Assembly: GCF_002993335.1 (NCBI RefSeq)
Contig: NZ_PVNS01000004.1
Span: forward strand, 62,001 to 126,000
From: Alkalicoccus urumqiensis
GTDB taxonomy: Bacteria; Bacillota; Bacilli; Bacillales; Salisediminibacteriaceae
Direction: 5' to 3'
Length of the DNA: 64,000 nt
Position 1 is the stretch's first letter. Every line of letters starts with the position of its first letter. Position numbers and translations under genes: made by a program. Below, one piece after another: positions 40,955-49,961 of the stretch. The notes beneath the pieces are model-generated. The model did no database searches. It was not told the origin of the DNA and saw only the letters and a list, made by a program, of their open reading frames with translations.

Positions 40955-41302
40955 ATGCCTTTGTCCAAAGAGCAGGAAAAAAGGAAAGTCCCGTCGAAAT
41001 CAAGAGGAGATGAGAAACGGGCAGAGGAAAATGAACGTTTTGAAGTGCTTCTCGATAAGCTGGAGGAGATCACGACAAATGGAAGGCTGAAAGATATGGC
41101 CTATCACTTCACAAATAAAAAGGAAGTGATCAAGACAAACCTCATTGCCGGGGTGGCGAGGGGCGTCGGTCTGACAGTTGGAACAGCCATTTTTCTCGCA
41201 CTTCTGTTTTTCATCCTCAATGCACTCGTAGACACACCGATGGTAGGGGAATATATCGGTAATCTGCTGAACAGCATTGAAAGCTACCGTGATAACGGAT
41301 AA
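40955..41302 (+). CDS. DUF5665 family membrane protein
   Basis: 115 residues from the ATG at 40955, six bases after AGGAGG. A charged N-terminus leads to the family core RLKDMAYHFTNKKEVIKTNL and one or two helices (GVGLTVGTAIFLALLFFILN). Function unknown; common in Bacillaceae as a pair with a DUF948 protein, as here (24 bases to the next gene). Confidence 0.8.
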   Translation: MPLSKEQEKRKVPSKSRGDEKRAEENERFEVLLDKLEEITTNGRLKDMAYHFTNKKEVIKTNLIAGVARGVGLTVGTAIFLALLFFILNALVDTPMVGEYIGNLLNSIESYRDNG

Positions 41303-41326
41303 AAAATTTTGAATGGGGTGTTACAT

Positions 41327-41788
41327 ATGGATTGGTTAGGTATTGGAGTTCTAGTACTTGCAATTGCTATTTTTATCGGCGTGTTGTTTCTCCGCCCGGT
41401 TTTAACGAAACTGGCAGAAACACTTGGAAACACAGCAGAGACTGTTTCCACATTAAACAAGAGTCTCGGTGAGATCACGAGTGAAACGACGCTTATCCTC
41501 TATAATACGAACGAAACCCTGGTCGATGTAAATGACAAAATCGGCAAGCTGAATCCGCTGTTCGATATCGTTCACGATACCGGTGAAGCAGCCCACCATC
41601 TGACAGCAACGATGGCAAGCTATACTTCCGTGAAGCACGACCGTGCTCAGGAAGGGGTAAACTACATTAACAAAAAAGATCTGGAAGGTATTCTGCGCGG
41701 GGCAGCGTTTGTTTATTACCTCCGTCAGGTTAAAAAAGAATCCGACCAAGTCGCAAAAGGCGAAGCGATTCACGGAGAGAATATTTAA
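41327..41788 (+). CDS. DUF948 (YtxG-like) membrane-anchored protein
   Basis: 153 residues from the ATG at 41327, with GGGGTG upstream. One N-terminal membrane helix (WLGIGVLVLAIAIFIGVLFL), then a long amphipathic helix (about 25-95; TLGNTAETVSTLNKSLGEIT, LVDVNDKIGKLNPLFDIVHD). This plan matches DUF948 proteins such as YtxG of B. subtilis, a general-stress protein. Operon with the DUF5665 gene. Confidence 0.75.
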   Translation: MDWLGIGVLVLAIAIFIGVLFLRPVLTKLAETLGNTAETVSTLNKSLGEITSETTLILYNTNETLVDVNDKIGKLNPLFDIVHDTGEAAHHLTATMASYTSVKHDRAQEGVNYINKKDLEGILRGAAFVYYLRQVKKESDQVAKGEAIHGENI

Positions 41789-41797
41789 ATATCACCA

Positions 41798-41833
41798 AAG
41801 GCCGTCTCATTCTATAATGAAGACGGCCTTATT
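41798..41833 (+). terminator. Rho-independent terminator
   Basis: AAGGCCGTCT (41798-41807) pairs with AGACGGCCTT (41821-41830), with CATT/AATG extending inwards, then ATTT. Confidence 0.75.
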
Positions 41834-41937
41834 TCTGTGGGAGGGTGTGGAAACATCTAAGAGGTAAGAGGGCCCTCGCTGCAGGCGGGGCCGGGCCAAG
41901 GAGCAGCAGAGCGGGCGGAAACTAGTAACGCATAATC

Positions 41938-41974
41938 AAAAAGCTGGAAGCAGATAATCTGCTCCCAGCTTTTT
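41938..41974. terminator. Bidirectional terminator, mainly for dgkB
   Basis: AAAAAGCTGG pairs with CCAGCTTTTT, with an inner GCAGA/TCTGC stem. Runs of A and T on both sides serve both strands. Confidence 0.8.
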
Positions 41975-41977
41975 CGT

Positions 41978-42901
41978 TCAATCCTCCTGATCCGCCAAAA
42001 GGCACCGGTGCTCCTGGTCCGGCACCATCATCTCAATGTGACGGTGAAGATTGATGAACTTATCCTCCATAATACCACCGAGCTCTCCATCCAGATTCAG
42101 CTGAAGCTTTGCCTCTGACTGAATGTGAATCTCCGACGACTGGAGATAGACAACCCGTTCATCGTCCAGATGGTCCCCTCTCATGGCAGCACCGGCGATC
42201 CGTACCACATCGCCGAGGTTTGTTTTTTTCACGATGATTAAGTCAAACAGCCCATCATCCAGATATGCATCCGGAGCAAGCTTTTCAAACCCGCCGACAG
42301 AATTTGTGTTGGAAACGAGGAACAGCATGACATCTCCTTCAAACGTTCCGTTGTCATGATCAATGGTAACGAACGTCGGCTTGATCCGCGGCAGCTTTTC
42401 AAAACCTTTAATATAATACGCCATCTGTCCCATCATCGTTTTTAATCTGCTCGGTACTTCGTATGTTAATTCCGTCAGTGTACCGGCTCCAGCGATATTA
42501 ATAAAATACTTCTTTCCTACCTGGCCGACGTCGATCGCCCGCTTTTTACCTCCGGCCATGACCCGGCATGCTTCTTCAATATTTCTAGGTATGTGGAGTG
42601 CCCGGGCAAAATCGTTCGTCGTTCCCCCGGGGAGAAGACCAAGGACCGGACGGTATTCTTCACCGGCAATCCCGTTGACGACTTCATGAATGGTGCCGTC
42701 ACCTCCAGCTGCTACGACAAAATCAAACTGCCTTCTGCAGGCTTCTTTCGCGGCTTTTCTCGCACAGTCTTCCCCAGTCGTCGCATGTGTGGAGGCCTCA
42801 TAGCCGGCAAGCTCCAGCGTTTCCAGAATCATAGGCAGGTTTCTTTTGATATGTTCCCGCCCAGACGTAGGGTTGTAAATCACCCGCGCCCGTTTTACCA
42901 T
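41978..42901 (-). CDS. dgkB: Diacylglycerol kinase DgkB
   Basis: 307 residues. The catalytic loop GGDGT (66-70), GLLPGGTTNDFARAL and the metal-binding helper region AYLDDGLFDLIIV are those of the soluble DgkB (YerQ) family. It recycles diacylglycerol to phosphatidic acid after lipoteichoic acid synthesis. In B. subtilis it lies just downstream of gatB, as here, but here 2.2 kb of inserted sequence separates them. Confidence 0.93.
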   Translation of the reverse strand: MVKRARVIYNPTSGREHIKRNLPMILETLELAGYEASTHATTGEDCARKAAKEACRRQFDFVVAAGGDGTIHEVVNGIAGEEYRPVLGLLPGGTTNDFARALHIPRNIEEACRVMAGGKKRAIDVGQVGKKYFINIAGAGTLTELTYEVPSRLKTMMGQMAYYIKGFEKLPRIKPTFVTIDHDNGTFEGDVMLFLVSNTNSVGGFEKLAPDAYLDDGLFDLIIVKKTNLGDVVRIAGAAMRGDHLDDERVVYLQSSEIHIQSEAKLQLNLDGELGGIMEDKFINLHRHIEMMVPDQEHRCLLADQED

Positions 42902-43008
42902 GACAGCATCCCCCGCACTTCTCCGAAAATATTCTATTCATAAAGTATAGCATAAGGAACACCCGACAGCCTACTATATGGAAATACGGACTGAAATGAA
43001 CCATCCGG

Positions 43009-43661
43009 AGCCCGCCTGAAAGGGAGGTTTGTTGAATAGGTTTCCGCTTTTTGCCTGCACCTGCAGCCGTATGCGTTCCGGAGGGAATCTGAAAAGCGGA
43101 AGCGCCCTGGTCACGAGCGACCAGTCCTGGAAGCCCTGCCGACGAAAGCTGCTCTTTGCTTTCTTCGGCAGGGGTGAAGGAACCAGAGCGGGCGCTGGAG
43201 CTGGACATTGCTTCGATTGAAGAAGCATGGCTCCGCGCGGCCGCGCCGCAGGACAGAAGTTCGCTGTCCTGCGCCTTAAACCATAGGCCGGCTCCGCTCG
43301 CGCTTTCAGCCGCTTGACGCGGCATGGATTTTCGCCTCGTTCGGATCCTCCCGGAGTCGACGGCCTCCGGTTTCGGCAGGTAGAAAAGAAACGTTTGATT
43401 GAAGCGGACCCTTCTGCACAGAACATACTGTCTTCCAATCTTGCTCTAAGAGATTATCTTTGCCCCATAGACATCAGTCCTGCTCCGGATTTTCTGTTTT
43501 TCATCCGTATTTACCTGCGCTTCGAAGCGTTCGGCAGGGACGCCGGTGGAATCAAGCGCAGTCTGAAGATCCTTTCTCAGGGCGAAGGCCATGAGAAATA
43601 GCTGAAGACAAGCCCACGGCAAGCTTCTGCCGAGGAGCGTAGAAGCTCCATCAACAGAAAC
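43009..43661 (-). repeat. Interspersed intergenic repeat, copy B (longest)
   Basis: Inverted relative to copy A at 7945-8418. It carries the same ends and the same internal blocks, but in a different order: M2 (43515-43545), M3 (43361-43432) and M1 (43223-43302), where copy A has M1-M2-M3. An extra 140-bp part (43083-43222) with GACCAG/CTGGTC inverted repeats is present only here. Open frames of 154 and 175 residues across it lack ribosome sites. Confidence 0.7.
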
Positions 43662-44046
43662 TAACGATCTATGTAACAGCGGTTTGTACTGCCGCATCCC
43701 TAGGCACACCTATTTTGAGAAAGCTCTGGGTTTTATGCTTTCCTATACTCCAACGAAAGCAGCCTGCTATCCATTGGGACAACAGGCTGCCTATCGTATT
43801 GATTCGTCTTCCATTATGTCTCTGCTCCCTCCCTCCGGCAGGTTTTACTGCTTCGGTGCGTCGATGGCAAAACCTCCTTTTCCTAAAACAGCAGCATGTG
43901 CTGCGTATGAGTGTATCCTACAATATTAACTGACAGTTGTAAATATTCAGAATAGTTAGTTTTAAGGAGTTCAGCTTTATATATCTCTTCTTTTGATATC
44001 GTTTTCTTCGAATATCTCTTTTTTTCAGAAATTTCACGTAGAAGTG
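43662..44046. other. Gene-free stretch with a hairpin
   Basis: No supported gene. GCAGCCTG (43759-43766) pairs with CAGGCTGC (43783-43790) and on the minus strand is followed by TTTCGTT, a weak terminator candidate. The part after 43900 is AT-rich and leads to the promoter at 44047. Confidence 0.4.
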
Positions 44047-44076
44047 CTGACAAGTTATTTCCTCTCCTGCTACACT
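44047..44076 (+). promoter_or_regulatory. Promoter of the small membrane-protein gene
   Basis: CTGACA (44047-44052) and TACACT (44071-44076) are 18 bases apart, 25 bases before a GGGGGAGGAG ribosome site. Confidence 0.5.
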
Positions 44077-44100
44077 AAAGAAAAAGGGGGAGGAGATATC

Positions 44101-44300
44101 ATGGGATAACGAAAGCGCAGCATCGGTGGATGTTTATTCTGATGCTTGCTGCGGTGACAATGTTTGTATTTATGCTCGGATTAAATGAAGCTGGTCTTCA
44201 GGAAGCGCAGGCGCAATGCATTAATTCCGGAGGTGTTCCGGACATCAGCCGCGATATGTTCATGCTGAACTGGTCTTTCCGATGCAGTGCGTTGAATTAA
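44101..44300 (+). pseudogene. Small membrane-protein gene, apparently frameshifted at its start
   Basis: A promoter and an excellent ribosome site lead to ATG-GGA-TAA at 44101, which stops after two codons. One base out of frame, an open frame of about 65 codons reads ITKAQHRWMFILMLAAVTMF, then a polar part with two cysteines, ending at TAA 44298-44300. It has one membrane helix. The first in-frame ATG (44130) has no ribosome site. One lost base after the start codon, a sequencing error, or internal initiation would explain it. Confidence 0.5.
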
Positions 44301-44350
44301 AAGCTTACATAAAAAAAGCAGGAGGCAGCGATGATAAGCCTCTCGTAAAT

Positions 44351-44395
44351 AAAACGGCTTTCCACGATCGATTAACGATTGCGGAAAGCCGTTTT
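44351..44395. terminator. Bidirectional terminator
   Basis: AAAACGGCTTTCC (44351-44363) pairs perfectly with GGAAAGCCGTTTT (44383-44395), between convergent genes. Confidence 0.88.
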
Positions 44396-44411
44396 CTGTT
44401 TAAAAATGCTA

Positions 44412-44861
44412 TCAGCCTTCTGAATGCTGTACGCGGAGCTTCGGCTGTCTCATGTGGCGCACACTGCGCAGCATAGCCGTATACGTTGTTCTGGAAAGTA
44501 TGATCAGTGCCGCTGTAGTGATAATTACACCCGACATTGTCATTGTCATCCCGGAAATGCCGGATGCGACAGTTGTAACATACCAGGCAAACATACCTGT
44601 CTGAATGGCCGTTACGGCATAAGGGAATGCGATCCGTTTCCAACGGCGCTGCACACGGATCAGTTTCAGCCAGTCAATAATCTGTACGGGAACCAGCCAG
44701 CCGAGAAGTGCGGCTGAAAATACAGCCAATGCTCCAGCAGACGTAACCGCTATATGCTCTGAGAGCAGTACAGATAACCCTGCAAGTAAAATAGCTGCGG
44801 CACCAGCTGCCGCCGTAAGCAGAAGCAGCGCGCGCAGGAAAAGTGTCATGATCAGTTTCAT
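44412..44861 (-). CDS. Small four-helix membrane protein, unknown
   Basis: 149 residues from the ATG at 44861, preceded by AAAGGAGAGAGG. Four hydrophobic helices (about 5-32, 36-58, 80-100, 105-125) with a basic loop (KLIRVQRRWKR) between 2 and 3. No family recognised. Lies between gatB and dgkB, where B. subtilis has yerO/yerP; it does not resemble either. Confidence 0.65.
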   Translation of the reverse strand: MKLIMTLFLRALLLLTAAAGAAAILLAGLSVLLSEHIAVTSAGALAVFSAALLGWLVPVQIIDWLKLIRVQRRWKRIAFPYAVTAIQTGMFAWYVTTVASGISGMTMTMSGVIITTAALIILSRTTYTAMLRSVRHMRQPKLRVQHSEG

Positions 44862-45081
44862 CCGTACCTCTCTCCTTTCGTCAGAAAAAATCACATGTCC
44901 ATGATTATAGGGAGTGAAGCCTTTTATGTAAAGGAGCGTGTTTGACCGTTACAATGCCTTAAACAGTATAAGATGGAATGAAGAGATGCTGTTCTTAAAC
45001 TAACTTACAAATGCGCCGGATGGAGGCGTTTTCACTCCGCGTTCTCTCCATATTTACTGGGTTCTGCCGTTCGCGCAAACG
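44862..45081. other. Intergenic region between gatB and the membrane protein gene
   Basis: No gene seen. It should hold the promoter of the membrane protein gene on the minus strand; no strong -35/-10 pair was identified. Confidence 0.4.
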
Positions 45082-45114
45082 AAAAACGGACACTCCCGTA
45101 AAGGAGCGCCCGTT
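45082..45114 (-). terminator. Probable terminator of gatCAB
   Basis: On the minus strand an imperfect stem (AACGGGCGCTCC with GGAGTGTCCGTT) is followed by TTTTCG. Confidence 0.6.
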
Positions 45115-45148
45115 CCATTGCTGCCGGTATCTGTGTCCGGCTTTTTGT

Positions 45149-46582
45149 TTACCGCTTGTCCAGCTCTTCTTTCAATAGTTCATTAACCAGCTGCGGATTT
45201 GCTTTTCCTTTCGACGCTTTCATCACCTGACCGACGAGAAAGCCGATCGCTTTCCCTTTCCCGTTCTGATAGTCTTCTACAGACTGAGGGTTGTTATCCA
45301 GCGCCTCATTCACCATGCCGCGGATTTCCCCTTCATCACTGATCTGAACAAGGCCTTTATCCTCTACAATTTTCTCCGGATCGCCGCCGTTTTCGACAAG
45401 CTCTTTGAATACGGTTTTGGCGATTTTGGAGGAAATCGTTCCCTTATCGATCATGTGAATCATCGAGGCCAGTGCTTCCGGTGTTATCGGCAGATCTTCG
45501 ATTTCTTTTCCTTCCTGATTCATGTAGCCGTTCACTTCACCCATAAGCCAGTTGGAGAGCGGCTTGGCTGGTGCTCCGGCGTCAAGACCACGTTCGAAGA
45601 AATCACTCATCGCCTTCTGCTGCGTCAGAACTGCCGCATCGTATGCCGGAAGTTCGTGCTCTTCTACGTAGCGCTCCATCCGGGCGTCCGGCAGTTCCGG
45701 AATCGTTTCTTTGATCCGCTTCTTCCAGTCCTCATCGATGTATAGATTCACGAGATCCGGATCCGGGAAGTACCGGTAATCATCTGACCCTTCCTTCACA
45801 CGCATCAGGATCGTCTCTTTGGCACTGTCGTCCCAGCGGCGCGTTTCCTGAAGAATTTCTCCGCCGTTTTCAAGCTCTTCCTCCTGACGCTTTTCTTCGA
45901 ATTCGAGTCCCTTCTGTACGTGGGCAAACGAATTGAGGTTTTTCAGCTCCGTTTTTGTTCCAAACTCTTTCTGACCCGACGGGCGGATAGAAATATTGGC
46001 GTCGCAGCGGAGAGACCCTTCCTCCATCTTGCAGTCGGATACTTCCGTATACTGCATAATCGCCTTCAATTTTTCCAGGTAGGCATACGCCTCTTCCGGT
46101 GTGCGGATGTCCGGCTCTGAAACGATTTCTACGAGCGGTGTGCCGACACGGTTGTAATCGACGAGAGAATGCCCCTGGCCTTCGACATGAGTCAGCTTTC
46201 CGGCATCTTCCTCCAGATGAAGCCGGGTAATACCGATCCGCTTTTTCTCCCCGTTTACCTCAATATCAATCCATCCGTTTTCCCCGATCGGCTGATCGAA
46301 CTGAGAAATCTGGTAGGCTTTCGGATTGTCCGGATAAAAATAGTTTTTGCGGTCAAACTTCGTGACTTCTGCGATATCGCAGTTAATGGCCATCGCTGCT
46401 TTCATCGCGAAATCTACAGCCTGCTGGTTCAATACCGGCAGCACTCCCGGGTGGCCGAGGCAGACCGGGCATGTATGGGTGTTCGGTGGTGCTCCAAATT
46501 CCGTGGAGCAGCCGCAGAAGATCTTTGAATTTGTTTTTAGTTCGACGTGGACTTCCAGGCCGATTACCGTTTCATAGCTCAT
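45149..46582 (-). CDS. gatB: Aspartyl/glutamyl-tRNA amidotransferase subunit B
   Basis: 477 residues, full length. GLEVHVEL at the start, the zinc-site cysteines in CGCSTEFG and CPVCLGHPG, and the kinase-domain motifs [46 protein letters not shown] are typical. The C-terminal YqeY-like tail ([23 protein letters not shown]) binds tRNA. With GatA and GatC it converts Glu-tRNA(Gln) to Gln-tRNA(Gln). Overlaps gatA by four bases. Confidence 0.97.
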   Translation of the reverse strand: MSYETVIGLEVHVELKTNSKIFCGCSTEFGAPPNTHTCPVCLGHPGVLPVLNQQAVDFAMKAAMAINCDIAEVTKFDRKNYFYPDNPKAYQISQFDQPIGENGWIDIEVNGEKKRIGITRLHLEEDAGKLTHVEGQGHSLVDYNRVGTPLVEIVSEPDIRTPEEAYAYLEKLKAIMQYTEVSDCKMEEGSLRCDANISIRPSGQKEFGTKTELKNLNSFAHVQKGLEFEEKRQEEELENGGEILQETRRWDDSAKETILMRVKEGSDDYRYFPDPDLVNLYIDEDWKKRIKETIPELPDARMERYVEEHELPAYDAAVLTQQKAMSDFFERGLDAGAPAKPLSNWLMGEVNGYMNQEGKEIEDLPITPEALASMIHMIDKGTISSKIAKTVFKELVENGGDPEKIVEDKGLVQISDEGEIRGMVNEALDNNPQSVEDYQNGKGKAIGFLVGQVMKASKGKANPQLVNELLKEELDKR

Positions 46583-48057
46583 GAATGGGTGCCCCCTTTA
46601 AACACTGGTACTTCTTCTTCATGGCCTGCCGCTTTCTCATAGGCATGCGCGACACGGAAGACCGTTGCTTCATCAAAGTGCTGTCCGATAATCTGCAGAC
46701 CGACCGGCAGACCGTCTGAAAGTCCGCACGGCACGCTGATCGCAGGCACTCCGGCAAGGTTAACCGGGATGGTTAAAATGTCATTGGCATACATCGTAAG
46801 CGGATCGTCCAGCTGATCGCCGATTTTAAAGGCCGTTGTCGGCGCTGTCGGACCGATAATGACGTCATAATCCAGGAAAAGGTCTTCAAAATCCTGCTTG
46901 ATCAGGGTCCGGACTTTCTGCGCTTTTTTGTAGTATGCGTCGTAATAACCGGAACTGAGTGCAAACGTTCCGAGCATAATCCGCCGCTTCACTTCATCCC
47001 CGAAGCCTTCACTCCGTGATTTTTTATACGTATCCAGCAGGTTGTCTTCTTCGTGCCGGACGCCGTAGCGGATTCCGTCAAAACGGGCCAGATTGGCTGA
47101 TGCTTCAGACGAGGCGAGAAGGTAGTACGTGGCAAGTGCGTACTTCGAGTGCGGCAGGGATACTTCTTCATATTCCGCGCCGAGTTCCTTCAGCTTATCA
47201 AGTGCAGCCTGCACCTGTGCTCTTACACCTTCCGAGACCCCTTCGCTGAGGTACTCCTTTGGTACACCGATCTTCAGTCCTTTAATGTCACCGGTAAGTG
47301 CTTTCAGGTAATCCGGCACTTCAATGTCCACACTCGTACTGTCGCGTTCATCATGTCCGGCAATCTGCTGCAGTACATACGCATTGTCCTCCACCGAACG
47401 TGTCAGTGGGCCAATTTGATCCAGTGAGGAAGCAAACGCCACAAGACCGAACCGGGAGACTCTTCCATACGTCGGCTTTAATCCTACGACGCCGCAGTAC
47501 GCCGCCGGTTGTCGGATGGACCCGCCTGTATCGGAGCCGAGAGAAAATGGCACCTCGCCGGCAGCTACGGACGCTGCTGACCCACCGCTGGATCCGCCCG
47601 GAACGTGGTCCAGGTTCCACGGATTGCGCACGGTCTTGTACCCGGAATTTTCATTGGAAGAGCCCATGGCAAATTCATCCATGTTCAGTTTACCGACCGT
47701 CACTGTGCCGGCATCGCGCAGTTGCTCCACCACGTGCGCATCATGCACTGGATCAAAGTTCTCCAGAAGTCTGCTGGCGCAGGTCGTTGTCAGTCCTTTT
47801 GTCACAATGTTGTCCTTTATTCCGACAGGCAGGCCAAAAAGAACTTCCTCCGCCTGTTTCGTGCCGTCTTTTAGTTCCTGATCCAGCTTCTCTGCCCGCT
47901 GGAGTGCGGTTTCCCGGTCCACGCGCAGAAATGCCCCGAGCGCTTCATCGACGTCATCGATGCGCCCGAGGGCCTGTTCCGTTAACGCGGTAACTGTCGT
48001 CTCACCGCTATGTAATTGGTCATGCAGCTCTTTCAGGGATAGGGTAAATGCCGTCAT
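46579..48057 (-). CDS. gatA: Aspartyl/glutamyl-tRNA amidotransferase subunit A
   Basis: 492 residues. The amidase signature triad Lys81 (VGIKDNI), cis-Ser156 ([10 protein letters not shown]) and nucleophile Ser180 ([12 protein letters not shown]) is complete. It releases ammonia from glutamine for transamidation. Middle gene of gatC-gatA-gatB; 17 bases after gatC. Confidence 0.97.
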   Translation of the reverse strand: MTAFTLSLKELHDQLHSGETTVTALTEQALGRIDDVDEALGAFLRVDRETALQRAEKLDQELKDGTKQAEEVLFGLPVGIKDNIVTKGLTTTCASRLLENFDPVHDAHVVEQLRDAGTVTVGKLNMDEFAMGSSNENSGYKTVRNPWNLDHVPGGSSGGSAASVAAGEVPFSLGSDTGGSIRQPAAYCGVVGLKPTYGRVSRFGLVAFASSLDQIGPLTRSVEDNAYVLQQIAGHDERDSTSVDIEVPDYLKALTGDIKGLKIGVPKEYLSEGVSEGVRAQVQAALDKLKELGAEYEEVSLPHSKYALATYYLLASSEASANLARFDGIRYGVRHEEDNLLDTYKKSRSEGFGDEVKRRIMLGTFALSSGYYDAYYKKAQKVRTLIKQDFEDLFLDYDVIIGPTAPTTAFKIGDQLDDPLTMYANDILTIPVNLAGVPAISVPCGLSDGLPVGLQIIGQHFDEATVFRVAHAYEKAAGHEEEVPVFKGGTHS

Positions 48058-48074
48058 TCTGGTCAGCTCCTCCT

Positions 48075-48365
48075 TTAATCAAGCACCGATGGGACGCGTA
48101 CCTGTCCTTCATCTTCATCCGGTGCATTTTTCAATGCGTCTTCACGTGAAAGGGATTCTTTAACTTCATCACGGCGCATGACGTTTCTGACGTCAACCAC
48201 GTGGGAAGTCGCTTCTACATTATCTGTATTCAGTTCATTCAGCTCTTCTGCAGCAAGGATGATTTTATCCAGCTGCTCACCGAAGTGGGCAATTTCTTCT
48301 TCTTTCAGCTCCAGCCGCGCAAGCTCCGCGACGTGACGGATGTTTTCTTTTGAAATTCGTTCCAC
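48075..48365 (-). CDS. gatC: Aspartyl/glutamyl-tRNA amidotransferase subunit C
   Basis: 96 residues from the GTG at 48365, eight bases after GGAGG; the open frame to 48596 runs into the divergent kinase gene and is not used. [21 protein letters not shown] and the C-terminal LREDAL-like [15 protein letters not shown] are GatC features. It stabilises the GatA-GatB complex. First gene of the operon. Confidence 0.95.
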   Translation of the reverse strand: MERISKENIRHVAELARLELKEEEIAHFGEQLDKIILAAEELNELNTDNVEATSHVVDVRNVMRRDEVKESLSREDALKNAPDEDEGQVRVPSVLD

Positions 48366-48573
48366 AGCAGGTTCCTCCTCTTTGAAAGTGTCCATGCAAT
48401 AGTATGATGATACCAGAGAAGCCGCCTGCAGGCAATCAGCAGACGCCTCCCCCACCCCTTTCCAGACACCGTCCAGGCGGAAATGGACCTTCTTATTTCC
48501 TATGTAAAAGGACGTTAACTTTTGGCTTTCATTCTGATAAGATAATGAAGACATGTGAAAGAGAGGTTTACCT

Positions 48574-49833
48574 ATGACTGAAATCCTGCTGGCCAATATG
48601 CTGTTTCTCCTGCTCCCGGTGCTCGCCTATCTGCTCTTCTTTGAAGACAGGACGAGCCTGTCCCATAACAAGTGGCAGCTTTCCTTATTTACATCGCTGT
48701 CCATACTCCTCTGTATGACGTTTCCAATTCAGCTGGAGCTCGGATTTATCTTTGACCTGCGCTATGTTCCATTTCTACTTCTGGCGCTGGTAGGCGGCTA
48801 TACCACGGCGCTTCCTGCATTTATCGTTATGAACCTGTACCGCTTTTATATCGGCGGGGACTTTGTCGCAGATGCTTTCTTTTTCTCGACGATTGTCTAC
48901 ACGATCGTCCCTGCTTTCCGTCCCTTTTTCTTAAAACGTCTGCCGGCCGGCAGAGTGATTACAGCAGGCGTTATTTCATTTACGGTCATGTCCATTTACC
49001 TCGTCACGCTGCTCCGCTTTTATTCCGCAGTATCGTGGCCGTTCTGGGAAATAGCACTGAACGTCCTGCTGATCCACGCCGGATCTACAGTCGTTCTCAT
49101 GATGCTTCTCGAAAAAATCGTCTATAATATCCATGCCCGCGAGCGGCTTTTTCAGTCAGAGCGGCTGCACCTTATCAGTGAGCTGTCTGCAAGTGTGGCG
49201 CATGAAATCCGCAATCCACTGACGGTAACGAGCGGCTTTCTTCAGCTTCTGCAGCAGTCGGATTCCATCAACCACAGTGAAAAACGCTACGTCGATATGT
49301 CGCTTCAGGAAGTCAAACGGGCAGAAGCGATTGTGACTGACTTTCTCTCCCTGGCAAAGCCACAGGCTCAGCACATGGTAGTATCCACTCTGGAGCCGGA
49401 AACCGAATACGTCCGGAATATTCTGCTTCCGTTTGCCCATATGCATAAGCTGGACATCGAGCTCACCTTTACCAATAATCTTACGAAGCGGTTTGATGAA
49501 CAGCAGATGAAGCAGTGCCTGCTGAACATCGGGAAAAACGGTCTGGAAGCGATGACGGAAACCGGAGGAACTCTTTACATCCGGGTCTTTTCAGAACGGA
49601 ACTGGATTGTTGTTGAAATTGAAGATTCGGGTGCCGGCATGACGAAAGAGGAAGTACAGCGGATCGGGAAACCGTATTATTCGACGAAAAAAGAGGGCAC
49701 CGGACTCGGTATGCTGATGGTATTTACGACGATGGATAAGCTGAACGGCCACGTTTCCATTGACTCCGAGCCCGGACGGGGGACGACGGTGTCCCTCCGC
49801 ATGCCCGCCGAGACAGAACCATCACCGCAGTAA
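48574..49833 (+). CDS. Sensor histidine kinase, KinB-like with 5TM-LYT sensor
   Basis: 419 residues. Six hydrophobic helices (to about 180) with LGFIFDLRYVPFLLLALVGG, typical of the 5TM-LytS/KinB membrane sensor. The kinase has phospho-acceptor His210 in SASVAHEIRNPLTV, N-box CLLNIGKNGLEAM, G1 IEDSGAGM and G2 GTGLGMLMV. No response regulator is adjacent, which fits an orphan sporulation-phosphorelay kinase such as KinB. Divergent from gatC. Signal unknown. Confidence 0.85.
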   Translation: MTEILLANMLFLLLPVLAYLLFFEDRTSLSHNKWQLSLFTSLSILLCMTFPIQLELGFIFDLRYVPFLLLALVGGYTTALPAFIVMNLYRFYIGGDFVADAFFFSTIVYTIVPAFRPFFLKRLPAGRVITAGVISFTVMSIYLVTLLRFYSAVSWPFWEIALNVLLIHAGSTVVLMMLLEKIVYNIHARERLFQSERLHLISELSASVAHEIRNPLTVTSGFLQLLQQSDSINHSEKRYVDMSLQEVKRAEAIVTDFLSLAKPQAQHMVVSTLEPETEYVRNILLPFAHMHKLDIELTFTNNLTKRFDEQQMKQCLLNIGKNGLEAMTETGGTLYIRVFSERNWIVVEIEDSGAGMTKEEVQRIGKPYYSTKKEGTGLGMLMVFTTMDKLNGHVSIDSEPGRGTTVSLRMPAETEPSPQ

Positions 49834-49875
49834 AAAAACAGTGACGGAAAAGGAAAGCAGCGAAGACTGCAGAGA

Positions 49876-49914
49876 AAACGGGCACTCCCTCAAAAAGGGG
49901 TGCCCGTTTCTCTC
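49876..49914. terminator. Terminator between convergent kinase and camS genes
   Basis: AAACGGGCA (49876-49884) pairs with TGCCCGTTT (49901-49909), extended by CTCC/GGGG; T-rich on the plus side and A-rich on the other. Confidence 0.75.
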
Positions 49915-49961
49915 TGTCATAATGACTGTTTCAGTCTCTCTGCCTGAAGTATGTTCACCTA

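Noticed and set aside
41834-41937. GC-rich spacer between two terminators (GGGCCCTC..GGGGCCGGGCC)
   Set aside because: Looked like a further repeat copy, but shares no clear block with copies A, B or C and holds no gene.
42798-43438. Overlapping minus-strand open frames of 154 and 175 residues in repeat copy B
   Set aside because: They run through the GC-rich repeat, lack ribosome sites, overlap the dgkB start, and the same DNA in copy A is not open in the corresponding frame throughout.
45119-45145. Hairpin GCCGG/CCGGC followed by T-run on the plus strand before the gatB stop
   Set aside because: Its T-run is on the strand with no gene ending there; short stem, probably chance.
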